A DNA stretch of 64,000 nucleotides from Leptotrichia wadei. GTDB taxonomy: Bacteria; Fusobacteriota; Fusobacteriia; Fusobacteriales; Leptotrichiaceae. The DNA lies in contig NZ_AP019841.1 in the NCBI RefSeq assembly GCF_007990445.1, positions 1,612,001 through 1,676,000 of the forward strand, in the 5' to 3' direction. The position numbers and the translations under genes are program-made. Positions 1 through 8,127 of this stretch are shown in pieces. Below the pieces are notes generated by a model. That model saw only the letters and a list, made by a program, of their open reading frames with translations. It ran no database searches and was not told the origin of the DNA. How positions within the stretch are numbered: the stretch's first letter is position 1; each line of letters opens with the position of its first letter.

Positions 1-832
1 CTTTTCCAAAAAGTTCATCAGCAATTTTATCATATCCACCTTGCCCAAACCAGGTCGAAGCATAATTTCCACGGCAAACATGTGTATTAATTACCAAATC
101 TTCTGGATTATTTTGGAAAACTCTATTATTTATATTCAAAAATCTTTCTGCAAATTCACGCCTAATAACTTCCTTATCCCTGTCACTTTTTTCAATAAAT
201 GAAGCAATAAAGTTGTCATCAACAAGACATCCCCAAGTACAGTCATCAATCTGCAAAGTTCTAAGCCCTTCATTATACAAATCATTTATTACTGTTTTGT
301 AAGCATTTACAATATCATCTTCCAAACCTTCAAAATTAGGATAAACTTTAAGAAGTGCCTCAACATGCTTATCTTCCCTTACTAATTCCGCATAAAACTG
401 TGCTGGAGCTGGTATCGTAAATCTAGCTTCCACACCTTTTTTATCTTTTACCAAATCTCGCAAAAATATAAAATGCTTTACAAATGGATGATTTTCCCCG
501 CTAATTTTTCCAGTAACAATCGCAGTATCATCACGAGTTACAACTCCATTAAATTCATATCCCTTATCAGCGTGAATATGTCCAATTCCATTAAATCCCC
601 AGAAGAAATCCAAATGCCAGTAACTTCGTCTAAACTCTCCATCAGTAACACTTGTATATCCAAGTTCAATTTGCTTATCCACAATTTTTTTAATTTCTTC
701 ATTCTCAATTTTTGTCAATTCTTCCTTGTCAATTTTCCCCTTTTCAAAATCATTTCTAGCCTTTTTCAATCTTTCAGGTCTTAAAAAGCTTCCTACCGTA
801 TCATGTCTATGAGGTGCATTTATTGTACACAT
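1..832 (-). CDS. MetE C-terminal-like methionine synthase family protein (partial, 3' end outside window)
   Basis: The first ~277 residues of a cobalamin-independent methionine synthase-like protein of the single-domain type (B. subtilis YxjG/YxjH-like); the 3' part lies beyond base 1. The ATG at 832 has an AAGGAG ribosome site 9 nt upstream. The N-terminus reads MCTINAPHRHDTVGSFLRPE, matching the GSF-RP start of the MetE catalytic barrel, and THVCRGN near residue 247 supplies the His and Cys zinc ligands seen in this family. It follows metE by 80 nt of A/T-only spacer and is probably co-transcribed. Family members transfer a methyl group to homocysteine from a folate or another donor; which donor is used cannot be told from sequence. 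Confidence 0.88.
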   Translation of the reverse strand, partial: MCTINAPHRHDTVGSFLRPERLKKARNDFEKGKIDKEELTKIENEEIKKIVDKQIELGYTSVTDGEFRRSYWHLDFFWGFNGIGHIHADKGYEFNGVVTRDDTAIVTGKISGENHPFVKHFIFLRDLVKDKKGVEARFTIPAPAQFYAELVREDKHVEALLKVYPNFEGLEDDIVNAYKTVINDLYNEGLRTLQIDDCTWGCLVDDNFIASFIEKSDRDKEVIRREFAERFLNINNRVFQNNPEDLVINTHVCRGNYASTWFGQGGYDKIADELFGK

Positions 833-912
833 ATTTATCAGCTCCTTTATTTATTATTTATTTATAAATTTTTTATATTTTTTATATTTTTTATATTTTT
901 TTAATAATATTT

Positions 913-3201
913 CTATAATCTACTTTTCACAATTTTTGTAGCTTCAACAAGATTTTCCAAACTTTTTACAGTTTCTGTAATTCCTCTTGTCTTTAATCCA
1001 CAATCTGGATTTACCCATAATTTTTCCTTCCCAATTTTTTTAACCATTATTTCTAAAGCTGCTACAATTTCTTCAACTGAAGGTACTCTAGGAGAGTGAA
1101 TATCATAAACTCCAGGACCTACCTCTGTTTCAAAGTTATTTTCTTTTAGGAAATCAAGAATTGTCAATTTTGATCTTGAAGCTTCAAATGTTATAATATC
1201 GGCATCCATATTGTCAATGTCTTTTATTATATCTTCAAATTGACTATAGCACATATGTGTGTGAATCTGCGTATCAACTTTTACTCCGCTATGGCAAAGT
1301 CTAAATGCCTTCAATCCCCAATCAAGGTATTCTTTATGCCAATCTTCTTTTCTTAACGGTAATTTTTCCCTAAGTGCGGCTTCATCTATCTGAATTATTT
1401 TTATTCCTGCTTTTTCTAAATCCAATACTTCTTCTCGTATGGCAAGTCCAATTTGAAATGCCATTTCGCTTAATGAAATATCTTCTCTTGGAAATGACCA
1501 GTTTAATATTGTTACAGGCCCTGTAAGCATTCCTTTAACAGGCTTTTTAGTTAATTTCTGAGCATATTCAGAATATAGAACTGAAATTGGTTTTGTTCTT
1601 TTCACATCTCCAAAAATTATTGGCGGTTTTACACATCTTGTTCCGTAAGACTGAACCCACGCTTTTTCTGTAAATATATATCCTGCCAGATTTTCTCCAA
1701 AAAATTCAACCATGTCATTTCTTTCATACTCTCCATGCACAAGCACATCAAGTCCAATTTTTTCCTGCAATTCAATACATTCTTTTATGAAGTTAAATAC
1801 ATTTTTATCATATTCTTCTTTGCTAATTTCACCTTTTCTAAATTTGCTTCTATTTAGCTTCACTTCCTTTGTTTGGGGAAAAGAACCTATTGTAGTTGTT
1901 GCAAGTAAAGGAATATTCAACTCTTCCCTTTGAATTTTCTGTCTTTCCTTTCTTGCTCCCTCTCTTACAAAATCACTATCTTTCAATTTTTTAACCGTAT
2001 CTCTAACTTCCTTATCTTCCATTCCTTTTTCAGAAGTTATAATTTTTTGGTTTTTTACATAAAATTCATTTTCCTGTACTTTTTCCAGCGAATTTTCCCA
2101 AAGAACTTGACTCAATTCTCCCAACTCTTTTAATTCTGATAATTTTTCCTCAGCAAACGAGAAATGTCTTAATATATTTTCTGATAATTTTTTTTCATTT
2201 CTCAAAGTATAAGGCACATGAAGCAGTGAACAAGATGTCGTTATTACTATATTTTCAACTTTTCCTTTTAAATTATTCAATATATTTAAAACTTTTTTAT
2301 AGTCACATTTCCAAATATTTTTCCCATTTACAATTCCTGCAAATAATATTTTATCTTTTGGAAATCCCTTTTCAGTTATTAATTTCTCAGTTTGTCTTCC
2401 TTCAGCAAAATCAAGACCTATCCCATCAAAATCAAGTTTTGTTATTGTCTTGTAGCAATCTCTCACATCTCCAAAATATGTTTGAAGCAATACTTTTACA
2501 TCTTTCTTATTCTTCAAAATTTCTGTATAAATTTCTTCAAACAATTTTATATCTTCCTCTGTCTGATCTGTTACTAATTGCGGTTCTTCAATTTGAATCC
2601 AATCGATATTTTTTTCATTACATTTTTTCAGCAATTCCACATAAACATTTACAATATCAGTTAAATATTCTTTTTTCTCTTTATTTCCAGTTGTTTTAGC
2701 CAATTTATAAAATGTAAATGGTCCAATTACTGACGGATGAGTGTTCACTCCTAATTTTTTAGCTTCCTCAAGTTCATTAAATATCTTATCTGCATTTAAT
2801 TTAATCTCTGCATAATCATCTAGTTCAGGAACCATATAATGATAATTGGTATTGTACCATTTTCTCATTGAAAGAGCTTTTACATCTCCTTTTTCCCCTT
2901 GATAACCTCTCGCAATTGCAAAATATGTATTCAGTTCATTCAATCCTAAATCTTTATAATGTTTTGGAATCGCATTCAATAAAATTATTGTATCCAGTAT
3001 TCCATCATAAAATGAAAATGTATTTCCCGGAATAAATGAAATTTTTTCTTCCTTCTGTTTTAACCACTGGTCTTTTCTAAGCTTTTCCGCTATTTCCAAA
3101 AGTTCATTCTCTGTAATTTCATTTCTCCAATATTTTTCTATCGCAAATTTTAATTCTCTATTCTCCCCAATTCTAGGGTATCCAATAATCGCCGTTTTCA
3201 T
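913..3201 (-). CDS. metE: 5-methyltetrahydropteroyltriglutamate-homocysteine methyltransferase (cobalamin-independent methionine synthase)
   Basis: Full-length MetE of 762 residues (E. coli 753). It makes methionine by moving the methyl group of methyl-THF-polyglutamate to homocysteine in the cytoplasm without B12. The N-terminal barrel covers about residues 1-330 and the catalytic barrel about 415-755. Zinc ligands are visible as His649 and Cys651 (HTHMCYS), Glu673 and Cys734 (NPDCG), all offset by 8 from E. coli numbering. The GSFPQT, HGEYERNDMVEFFG and LTGPVT motifs are present. Start ATG has AAGGAG 7 nt upstream. A promoter with ideal spacing lies at 3263-3291 and a LysR regulator gene lies directly upstream on the same strand, suggesting local control by methionine or homocysteine. 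Confidence 0.97.
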   Translation of the reverse strand: MKTAIIGYPRIGENRELKFAIEKYWRNEITENELLEIAEKLRKDQWLKQKEEKISFIPGNTFSFYDGILDTIILLNAIPKHYKDLGLNELNTYFAIARGYQGEKGDVKALSMRKWYNTNYHYMVPELDDYAEIKLNADKIFNELEEAKKLGVNTHPSVIGPFTFYKLAKTTGNKEKKEYLTDIVNVYVELLKKCNEKNIDWIQIEEPQLVTDQTEEDIKLFEEIYTEILKNKKDVKVLLQTYFGDVRDCYKTITKLDFDGIGLDFAEGRQTEKLITEKGFPKDKILFAGIVNGKNIWKCDYKKVLNILNNLKGKVENIVITTSCSLLHVPYTLRNEKKLSENILRHFSFAEEKLSELKELGELSQVLWENSLEKVQENEFYVKNQKIITSEKGMEDKEVRDTVKKLKDSDFVREGARKERQKIQREELNIPLLATTTIGSFPQTKEVKLNRSKFRKGEISKEEYDKNVFNFIKECIELQEKIGLDVLVHGEYERNDMVEFFGENLAGYIFTEKAWVQSYGTRCVKPPIIFGDVKRTKPISVLYSEYAQKLTKKPVKGMLTGPVTILNWSFPREDISLSEMAFQIGLAIREEVLDLEKAGIKIIQIDEAALREKLPLRKEDWHKEYLDWGLKAFRLCHSGVKVDTQIHTHMCYSQFEDIIKDIDNMDADIITFEASRSKLTILDFLKENNFETEVGPGVYDIHSPRVPSVEEIVAALEIMVKKIGKEKLWVNPDCGLKTRGITETVKSLENLVEATKIVKSRL

Positions 3202-3262
3202 AATTTATCTCCTTTATCTATTTGTTACACTAGTAATATCTCTAATTATTTTTGATAAAATT

Positions 3263-3291
3263 ATTATATACAAATATATTATTTCTGTAAA
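3263..3291 (-). promoter_or_regulatory. Predicted sigma-70 promoter of metE
   Basis: On the minus strand TTTACA (3286-3291), a 17-nt spacer and TATAAT (3263-3268) lie about 60 nt before the metE start. No riboswitch-like structured leader fits in the short 5' UTR. Confidence 0.7.
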
Positions 3292-3443
3292 ATACATTTA
3301 TTTTTTGGTTTGTTATAACTTTTATTTATATCATTTTTTTTTATAAAAAAAACTGCACTAAAATTTACAATTCTAATCCAGTCTTTTTTATTTCTTTTTA
3401 TTTCAGTTTTTTCAATAATATCTCAAAATAATTTTTATAAATT

Positions 3444-4358
3444 TTACAAAATTTCCGTATATTTCAAATGCTCCTTCAAAGCCTCAACATAAACTTTCCC
3501 ATAAACACTAAGTTCAATATTTTTCTGCATTATAATCCCCACTTTCATATACTCATCAACTTCCAGCGGTCTTGCAATAATATTTTCTCCATTCAGCTCT
3601 TTACTGATTATCCCTGTACTCACAGTATACCCATTAAGCCCAACTGCCAAATTAAACAAAGTCGCCCTGTCCCTAACTTTTATATTTTTATCCCTGTCAA
3701 TCGTGCTAAGTATTTCTTCCGAAAAATAAAATGAATTGTAATCCCCCTGCTCAAACGACAAATATGGATATTCCTTCAAATCTTCAAGACTAATGCTTTC
3801 TTTTTTTGCTAAAGGATGATTGAAACTAATAAAAACATGCGGCTTCGCAGTAAATAATTCAATAAATTTCAAATTATTTCTTTTTATCATTTTCTCAATC
3901 ACAGTTTTATTTGCCCCTGAAGTATACAAAATCCCAATTTCACTTTTTCTCTTGCTCACATCTTCAATAATTTCATTAGTCTGAGTTTCCCTAAGCGTAA
4001 AATCGTACTTATTTTCCCCAAACTTCTTAATCACATCCACAAAAGCATTTACTGCAAACGAATAATGCTGTGCAGACACCGAAAAATGCCTAGTTATCTT
4101 ATTTCCCTTCTTATACTCTTCCTCCAATAAATCTGTCTGTTCCAAAACCTGCCTTGCATATCCCAAAAATCTATCTCCCTCAAGAGAAACAATCACTCCC
4201 TTATTTGTTCTGTTAAAAATTGATATATTCATTTCATCTTCCAATTCTTTTATAGCCTTAGTCAGTGCTGGTTGAGAAACAAAAAGCTCTTTTGCAGCAT
4301 CACTCAATGTCCCTTTTTCAGCGACTGTAACTACATACTTTAATTGTTGTAATGTCAT
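3444..4358 (-). CDS. LysR-family transcriptional regulator, possibly MetR/MtaR-like
   Basis: A 304-residue LysR regulator. The N-terminal winged helix-turn-helix covers residues 1-60 (TLQQLKYVVTVAEKGTLSDA, then SQPALTKAIKELE), and a periplasmic-binding-protein-like effector domain fills about 90-295. The ATG follows an AAAGGGG site closely. It sits just upstream of metE in the same direction with its own gap of 242 bp, and metE has a separate promoter. LysR regulators next to metE in other bacteria (MetR, MtaR) control methionine synthesis or uptake, so a methionine role is inferred from position only; a sulfur or unrelated effector is possible. Confidence 0.85.
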   Translation of the reverse strand: MTLQQLKYVVTVAEKGTLSDAAKELFVSQPALTKAIKELEDEMNISIFNRTNKGVIVSLEGDRFLGYARQVLEQTDLLEEEYKKGNKITRHFSVSAQHYSFAVNAFVDVIKKFGENKYDFTLRETQTNEIIEDVSKRKSEIGILYTSGANKTVIEKMIKRNNLKFIELFTAKPHVFISFNHPLAKKESISLEDLKEYPYLSFEQGDYNSFYFSEEILSTIDRDKNIKVRDRATLFNLAVGLNGYTVSTGIISKELNGENIIARPLEVDEYMKVGIIMQKNIELSVYGKVYVEALKEHLKYTEIL

Positions 4359-4433
4359 TTTACCCCTTTCTTTTTTTATTAAAATAATTGATAATTACTT
4401 TAAGCCCTGTTCTGTCGCCTTAGTCCGCATAAC

Positions 4434-4460
4434 AAAAAAAGCTGATATTTCTACCAGCTT
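4434..4460 (-). terminator. Rho-independent terminator overlapping the stop codon of the DUF2207 gene
   Basis: Read on the minus strand, AAGCTG (4455-4460), a 10-nt loop and CAGCTT (4439-4444) run into seven T. The stop codon TAG (4451-4453) sits inside the loop, so the last codons of the glycine-rich tail form the 5' arm. Confidence 0.75.
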
Positions 4461-6337
4461 CCTCCACCTCCCCCGCCGGAACCTCCGCCAGAGAAACCTC
4501 CTCCACTAAAGAAGCCGCCTCCGCCTGAGCCACTCTTGGATGAACTAAATTTTTCACTCATAATTTTCGATTTTCCACTGCTATAACTTCTTGAAAATGC
4601 GTTCGTAAAACTATGATTACTATAAGCGTACATATGAGTGTGGCTATTTATATAAGATTCATTTATGTCGAAGTTGTATAATTTTATTGTTTTTTTCATT
4701 AATTTTATTGCCTCATTTTTTACTCCAAGCGCTACTGCAAAAGGCAAGATTCCATTAAAATATTCGATTAATTCCTTTACATTGTCAAATTTTCTTATCT
4801 GATTCTCTTCTGCCGTTTTTATATACATTTTCATACCTTTCAGGTATTCTTTTTTTCTCAAGCCTTCATTTGTATATTTCCCAATTAACTTTGAATACGT
4901 AATAAATAGTATTACAAAATATGTTACAAAAACAAAAATCTCAATTCCCTGATAAAAAGATACACCTAAAATCGCTATAATTATTAGCCCTGTTAACAGT
5001 TTTTTACTAACAGTTATCCAAATTCTATGAAAAAATGAGCCTAATGTTATAAGTATATACAGTATTATAAAAGGATTGAAAATCTCAAAATTTGTCTGTG
5101 AAAATATAAAAATTATAAAAACAGGAGCTGCACAATAAAATGGAACTAAAAAACTTCCATTATTTTTATAAATTATTTTATTATACTTATCCTTCAGGAT
5201 TTCAATAATACTATTTGCCTTATTATAAATTCTTTTTTCACCACCAAAAATATTATTCTTTTCTGAAGAAAGAGCATCAAGCAGCATTCTTTCCTCTTCA
5301 GCCAGTTCAGTTTCCTGTGTATACACAGTTTTGAATCCCTTATTATATTTAATTTCACCATTAACTCTATTTGCTACTATAAACCCTTTTGTAAGTAATG
5401 TAAATATTCCTGCATTTAATATTTCCACTGTGTCTCTTTCACCATTTATATATGCCGCAAACATTGGAGAAATGTCTTTTGGCAAATTAAATTCTGGAAT
5501 TACAGATTTTCCTTGCGGATCCCTTCCAAAAAAATTCCATGTTACGATTGAATAAATTGTAAGAAACAATAACAAAAATGGCAAAATTATAGTTGCAGGA
5601 TTGGAAAGATATACAATTCTCAGCTTATCTGCCAAAGTTGGACTTATTTTATCTGTTTTCAAATTTAGCATAAATGTAAGCCCATTTTTGGGCTCCAGCT
5701 CTTTTGTTGCAATGTGTATTTCTACATCATTTTCTAAAATATCATAATTTTCACCTTTTTCTCCATAACTTCCAGTATAAACTTCCAATTTTTTAATTTC
5801 ATTTTTTTTAATTTCCTGTCCATCAGAAAATCTTATAATGACGCTTGCCCGTTCAACAGGAACATTCCAGAACTGCCCAATCGCATTGTAATATACTTGA
5901 TAAATTCCATCTTTTTCAAATACTGCATTATATATCACATAGTTAAACTCATATCTGTTTACGCCATTTTCCACAAATCTGTCTGCAGAACCTACTCTGT
6001 ATCTTACTCCTTCATTAAAATTTTTCGTTGAATACTCTTCTGAAAGCCCATTTCTCTTTATCGAATTCATTTTTATGTAAGATTTGTAGATATCCGCCCC
6101 ATTTTTCTTTGAACGTAACGGAATATCCCTATAAATCCCATGCTTTGCCGCATCATCAAATTCATAGTCAATTACTTCATTTACTGTCAAAGTCCCATTT
6201 TTATTTATCTGAACTGTAACGTCATAATTTGTTATTTTTTCAGCAATTAACGATTTTGTATTTAAGAAAAATAACGTGAAAAATACAAAAATTATTGAAA
6301 AAATATTATTTAATTTTTGTTTGTTAAAACTTTTCAT
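4451..6337 (-). CDS. DUF2207 membrane protein with Gly-rich C-terminus
   Basis: A 628-residue envelope protein. I start it at the ATG at 6337 (MKSFNKQKL) because a GGGGG ribosome site lies just upstream and the next segment is a signal peptide or membrane anchor (about residues 10-32); an upstream in-frame ATG at 6481 would overlap the lemA gene. The extracytoplasmic part (about 33-240) has the DUF2207 pattern GIYRDIPLR. A membrane segment follows near residue 255 and more hydrophobic segments near 400-480. The tail is almost only Gly and Ser and ends GGGSW, typical of DUF2207/TPM partners of LemA. Function unknown; the family is linked to envelope stress or membrane organisation. Last gene of the cluster. 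Confidence 0.9.
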   Translation of the reverse strand: MKSFNKQKLNNIFSIIFVFFTLFFLNTKSLIAEKITNYDVTVQINKNGTLTVNEVIDYEFDDAAKHGIYRDIPLRSKKNGADIYKSYIKMNSIKRNGLSEEYSTKNFNEGVRYRVGSADRFVENGVNRYEFNYVIYNAVFEKDGIYQVYYNAIGQFWNVPVERASVIIRFSDGQEIKKNEIKKLEVYTGSYGEKGENYDILENDVEIHIATKELEPKNGLTFMLNLKTDKISPTLADKLRIVYLSNPATIILPFLLLFLTIYSIVTWNFFGRDPQGKSVIPEFNLPKDISPMFAAYINGERDTVEILNAGIFTLLTKGFIVANRVNGEIKYNKGFKTVYTQETELAEEERMLLDALSSEKNNIFGGEKRIYNKANSIIEILKDKYNKIIYKNNGSFLVPFYCAAPVFIIFIFSQTNFEIFNPFIILYILITLGSFFHRIWITVSKKLLTGLIIIAILGVSFYQGIEIFVFVTYFVILFITYSKLIGKYTNEGLRKKEYLKGMKMYIKTAEENQIRKFDNVKELIEYFNGILPFAVALGVKNEAIKLMKKTIKLYNFDINESYINSHTHMYAYSNHSFTNAFSRSYSSGKSKIMSEKFSSSKSGSGGGGFFSGGGFSGGGSGGGGGGSW

Positions 6338-6371
6338 AACAATCCCCCTTCTAAAAATCCATTTAAACAAA

Positions 6372-6938
6372 TTAAAATTTAACTTCTGGAACTTTTTCCG
6401 CCTCTTCCACAGCATTAAAGAACTCAGCCTTTTTGAATCCAAAAATTCCACCAAAAATATTATTTGGAAAAGTTTCCACAAAAGTATTTCTATCTCTCGC
6501 TGTTCTGTTGTAATATTTTCTTGAACTTTGAATTTCTGTTTCTATTTGAGTTAATTGGGATTGTAAGTTCAAAAAGTTTTCATTTGCCTTCAAGTCTGGG
6601 TAATTTTCCTGTAACATCATTATTGATCTTAACGTCTTTGTCATTTCATTTTCAAGTTTTTGAATTTTTTCAATATTATCAATATCCTTTGTATCAATTG
6701 ACATCATCTGACTTCTCAATTTCACCACATTTTCCAGAGTTTCCTTTTCATGCGTCGCATACCCTTTAACAGTATTCACAAGATTTGGTATCAAATCCAG
6801 TCTTTTTTGCAAATATACGCCTATTCCGCTCCAACCTTCCTCATTCAAATTCTTCAATTTGATATATTTATTGTAAATCCCCATTGCCATCAGAACCAAA
6901 ATTACCAAAATTCCTATAAAAACAAATACAATATTCAT
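6372..6938 (-). CDS. lemA: LemA family protein
   Basis: A 188-residue LemA protein: one N-terminal membrane helix (residues 2-20) followed by an extended helical domain. The family pattern NEEGWSGIGVYLQKRLDLIPNLV, containing the N-x-x-x-x-W and R-x-D-L-I-P-N-L core, is at about 33-55, and RTARDRNTFVETFPNN-FG near the end is also typical. It lies between a DUF3999 gene and a DUF2207 gene, a frequent pairing. LemA proteins are membrane-associated and of unclear biochemical function. Confidence 0.95.
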   Translation of the reverse strand: MNIVFVFIGILVILVLMAMGIYNKYIKLKNLNEEGWSGIGVYLQKRLDLIPNLVNTVKGYATHEKETLENVVKLRSQMMSIDTKDIDNIEKIQKLENEMTKTLRSIMMLQENYPDLKANENFLNLQSQLTQIETEIQSSRKYYNRTARDRNTFVETFPNNIFGGIFGFKKAEFFNAVEEAEKVPEVKF

Positions 6939-6954
6939 AATTCATTCTCCTCTT

Positions 6955-8127
6955 CTATTTTTTATTTTTATTTATTTTATTTAACATAAATCCAATTAAT
7001 ATTACCACAACAGCTCCTATAAAAACATTATAATAAACCGTGTAATCCCTTGGCTTTGAAACTTTCTTTATATCTGCCTTTTCCAATTTTCCTACAAAAA
7101 CTTCATCTCGTTCTTTTATTGAATCAGCAAATTCTGCAATATCGTATTCTGGCTTATCTAAACTTTCATCTCCAAAGGTTATTTTATAATCTTCCCCTTC
7201 TGTAGCCCTAAACACAATTCTGTCTGGAACATAGTTTCCTGTTACCCCTTTTATTTTGAGCGGTGAATTATCTCCATTCTGTATTTCAACGACTATTTCA
7301 GACAATTTAGGAACATTTTCTAAATTTATTATCAAATTTGACTTTTCCCCAACTTTAAAAATTATCTCTTCCGCATAAAAATTATCTCCGCTTCTCACAG
7401 TATAATTTCTCTGAAACTCATCTTCCACATCCAGAACAATATTTTTTAACGGCAAAAACTTGCTCTTGATTTTCAGAATTGTATTTTTTCCTTCCTGCTC
7501 AACTTTATAATCCAATTTTGTCCCTACAGTTTTAAGTTTTCCAGCCTCATTATTTGACAATTTCAAAATTGCTTCACTAAAGATATTCCCTTTATCCAAC
7601 GGCGTTACAATTTTATAAAATTCATATCTTTTTTCTGAAAATTCGATTGTCAAGTTTGACTTATCAGGTGTCTTATAAATTTCTCCCGAAGTTATCTGTT
7701 CCCAATTTGTACCGTTATTACTTCCAAGCAAAGTATATTCGCTGTAAAAATTTTTGGAAGAAATCAGCACAAGCCTGTTTCCAATTATACCCTTTAACGA
7801 ACTATCAGAATTAAATTTCACAATAAATTCCATTTTATCCTTTTTCGTCAACACTTCATCTATTTTTGCCCTTGCCACAATTTTTTCGCTGTGCTTTTCC
7901 TGCTCTTTTCCAGTTTCGATAACATAAGGAACTTCTTTCCCTTTCTTATCAATTATCCGTATATCTCCAAGATTATTTTTACTGTTCTCATAAATATCCT
8001 CTGTTAGAAAAAATTGCTTGTATGTCGACTTTCCTGTTATTTTTATAGTTTTAAAATACTGGCTGGAAAAAAGTTGAACAATTGTTATTAAAAATAAAAA
8101 CAATATTATTTTATTTATTTTCTTCAT
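6955..8127 (-). CDS. DUF3999 domain-containing protein
   Basis: A 390-residue protein. I choose the ATG at 8127 (MKKINKIILF) because an AGGTGAG ribosome site lies 4-5 nt upstream; the longer reading frame from 8157 runs far into the upstream gene. An N-terminal signal peptide (about residues 2-21), a long beta-rich extracytoplasmic region and a single C-terminal membrane helix (about 365-383) ending in a lysine-rich tail are visible. It overlaps the DUF2339 gene by 17 nt, which points to translational coupling. DUF3999 and DUF2339 neighbours are common in other Gram-negative bacteria; the molecular function is unknown. Confidence 0.82.
   Translation of the reverse strand: MKKINKIILFLFLITIVQLFSSQYFKTIKITGKSTYKQFFLTEDIYENSKNNLGDIRIIDKKGKEVPYVIETGKEQEKHSEKIVARAKIDEVLTKKDKMEFIVKFNSDSSLKGIIGNRLVLISSKNFYSEYTLLGSNNGTNWEQITSGEIYKTPDKSNLTIEFSEKRYEFYKIVTPLDKGNIFSEAILKLSNNEAGKLKTVGTKLDYKVEQEGKNTILKIKSKFLPLKNIVLDVEDEFQRNYTVRSGDNFYAEEIIFKVGEKSNLIINLENVPKLSEIVVEIQNGDNSPLKIKGVTGNYVPDRIVFRATEGEDYKITFGDESLDKPEYDIAEFADSIKERDEVFVGKLEKADIKKVSKPRDYTVYYNVFIGAVVVILIGFMLNKINKNKK

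Noticed and set aside
833-912. Short direct repeats of TTTTTATATT between metE and the MetE-like gene
   Set aside because: Low-complexity A/T spacer; not enough to call a regulatory array or CRISPR-like repeat.
3202-3443. SAM or cobalamin riboswitch before metE
   Set aside because: The promoter lies about 60 nt from the start codon and the remaining leader is unstructured A/T; no riboswitch core was found.
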